Assembly (NCBI GenBank): GCA_964598495.1
Contig: CAZRBY010000027.1
Coordinates: 1-22,074 of the forward strand
Direction: 5' to 3'
DNA from: Cacconaster sp964598495
Lineage (GTDB): Bacteria; Bacteroidota; Bacteroidia; Bacteroidales; UBA932
DNA: 22,074 nucleotides
In this document: in pieces, positions 21,166 to 22,074 of the stretch
Layout of the letters: every line of letters begins with the position of its first letter
Numbering within the stretch: position 1 is the first letter of the stretch
Notes under the pieces: generated by a model
Databases searched by the model: none
Told to the model about the DNA's origin: nothing
The model's input: the letters and a program-made list of their open reading frames with translations, nothing else
Made by a program: the position numbers and the translations under genes

Positions 21166-21713
21166 TGGGACCTCAGTTAAGAAAATTAACTCCGGAATAT
21201 AGTATTAAACCGTTCGATTGTGATGATTCAGATTTGAACGGTTTTTTATTGGAATCAGATTACTCAATTCCAAATGCGCGTCAGCATGCAGTGGAACTTT
21301 TGGCTGTAACATATCTGATAGAAGATATTAAGGCTGGAGAAACTATTGCATACTTCAGTCTGTTGAACGATAAAATTGATAGAGAAATTACTGATAAAAA
21401 AGCGTGGAATAGATTTTCTCGTGAAATTCCAAATATAAAGCGCCGGCGTTCTTATCCTGCTGTAAAAGTGGGACGTTTGGCGGTCTCAAAGAAATATCAA
21501 GGTCAGAAATGGGGAAAACTGATTATCTCCTTTTTAAAGCAACTGTTTACTCATAACAACAGGACAGGATGTCGCTATATCACAGTAGATGCTTTATGTA
21601 CCGCACAAAGTTTCTATGAAAGTTGCGATTTTAAGGTTTTGGTAACTCCGGTAAAAGATGATGAGACCGTGTTGATGTATTACGATCTCAAGCAGTTCGT
21701 GTCCCAACAGTAG
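21165..21713 (+). CDS. GNAT family N-acetyltransferase, TacT-like candidate toxin
   Basis: A 182-residue GNAT fold protein. The start IKPFDCDDSDLNGFLLESDY resembles the N-terminal region of TacT/AtaT-type toxins. The acetyl-CoA pyrophosphate loop is VGRLAVSKKYQGQKWGKLII (102-121; QGQKWG in place of the usual Q-x-x-G-x-G/A), and Y151 (SFYESCDF) is at the position of the catalytic Tyr. Known members acetylate the amino acid on charged tRNAs and stop translation. The basic stretch NIKRRRSYPAVK (90-101) would suit RNA contact. It is coupled to the small upstream gene by a one-base overlap. A role in protein or small-molecule acetylation cannot be excluded. Confidence 0.83.
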   Translation: MGPQLRKLTPEYSIKPFDCDDSDLNGFLLESDYSIPNARQHAVELLAVTYLIEDIKAGETIAYFSLLNDKIDREITDKKAWNRFSREIPNIKRRRSYPAVKVGRLAVSKKYQGQKWGKLIISFLKQLFTHNNRTGCRYITVDALCTAQSFYESCDFKVLVTPVKDDETVLMYYDLKQFVSQQ

Positions 21714-21765
21714 GGCATATAACAGGTTAATCAAGAAATAATATCAGAGTCTTAGTGTTAACTAA

Positions 21766-22074
21766 TTATTTTTCCAAATCTATGCCTTTCATTATCTCTA
21801 AGATCATTTTTATTTTCTCAATACAGGCTTTTAGAAAATCGTCACTTGTAATAATATATCTTTCCCAGTAATCAATAGTTAAGTTATCTATATAAGCATA
21901 GAAAGGCCACCAGTCACTTTGCTTACGGGATTGAATTCCTTCTTCTTCCAACTTTTTGTGAATTGTCTCTCTATTATCTTTTGAAAGTTTATACTTATTA
22001 TTTAGGTAATTGAATAATCCATAATGAAAGTGACCCTTTTCAAATGTAAATGAAATAGCACATTTACCCTTCCA
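21766..22074 (-). CDS. Unidentified protein, C-terminal part (start beyond window)
   Basis: The minus strand is open from the window edge (22074) to the stop at 21766, 102 residues without a start of its own. It contains FTFEKGHFHYGLFNYLNNKY, KDNRETIHKKLEEEGIQSRK, then DWWPFYAYIDNLTIDYWERY and a helical end (DDFLKACIEKIKMILEIMKG). The W-x-P-F/W-Y pattern followed by a helical tail faintly recalls the ends of PD-(D/E)XK-like nuclease family proteins, but no catalytic motif is in view. It is AT-rich like its neighbours and convergent with the GNAT gene. A TTG at 21951 could be taken as a start, but the frame continues upstream. Confidence 0.6.
   Translation of the reverse strand, partial: WKGKCAISFTFEKGHFHYGLFNYLNNKYKLSKDNRETIHKKLEEEGIQSRKQSDWWPFYAYIDNLTIDYWERYIITSDDFLKACIEKIKMILEIMKGIDLEK

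Overview
The window looks like chromosomal DNA of a member of the Bacteroidota, most likely order Bacteroidales. The evidence is several promoters of the Bacteroidota type (-7 box TAnnTTTG, sometimes with a TTTG box 18-19 bases upstream), start codons without clear Shine-Dalgarno sequences, and typical gene families: a DUF4831 secreted protein, a DUF2795 small protein, a PepD/M20C dipeptidase, a MetallophosN/C lipoprotein and a Bacteroidota-type WYL regulator. The genus cannot be fixed from this sequence. Two enzymes of the futalosine menaquinone route (MqnB, MqnD) are present.

Layout. 1-2944 (minus strand): the start of rpsF with its own promoter, then pepD preceded by a DUF4831 gene, probably one unit. 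3054-4721 (plus): a POT peptide transporter closed by a strong hairpin. 4854-5984 (minus): a stand-alone AAA/archaeal-type ATPase whose promoter holds four 15-bp iterons and a perfect palindrome. 6197-8861 (plus): a compact unit of an SPFH membrane protein, a 55-aa ribbon-helix-helix-like protein and a metallophosphoesterase lipoprotein. 9107-10171 (plus): corA. 10319-13473 (minus): a DUF2795 gene with its own promoter, then, reading leftward from 13473, mqnB, mqnD, an ABC ATPase and a cobalamin adenosyltransferase, tightly packed or overlapping. 13551-17134 (plus): folE, trkA and aspA.

The right end (17.5-22 kb) has an accessory character. On the minus strand, a 600-aa AAA+ ATPase is followed by a WYL-domain regulator and a DnaQ-like DEDDh exonuclease. 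The ATPase and regulator promoters carry the same palindrome, CTGCCA-N5-TGGCA, each 10 bases upstream of its -7 box, which points to one regulon probably controlled by the WYL protein. Next comes a plus-strand pair with toxin-antitoxin layout (52-aa protein plus GNAT acetyltransferase), then the C-terminal part of an unidentified protein running off the edge.

A second theme is a family of 7-bp tandem repeats in the gaps after stop codons (8852-8949, 10182-10280, 14161-14264, 17140-17360, weaker at 4811-4859). In one case the repeat supplies the stop codon of the gene. No tRNA, rRNA, CRISPR array, insertion sequence or phage gene was seen.
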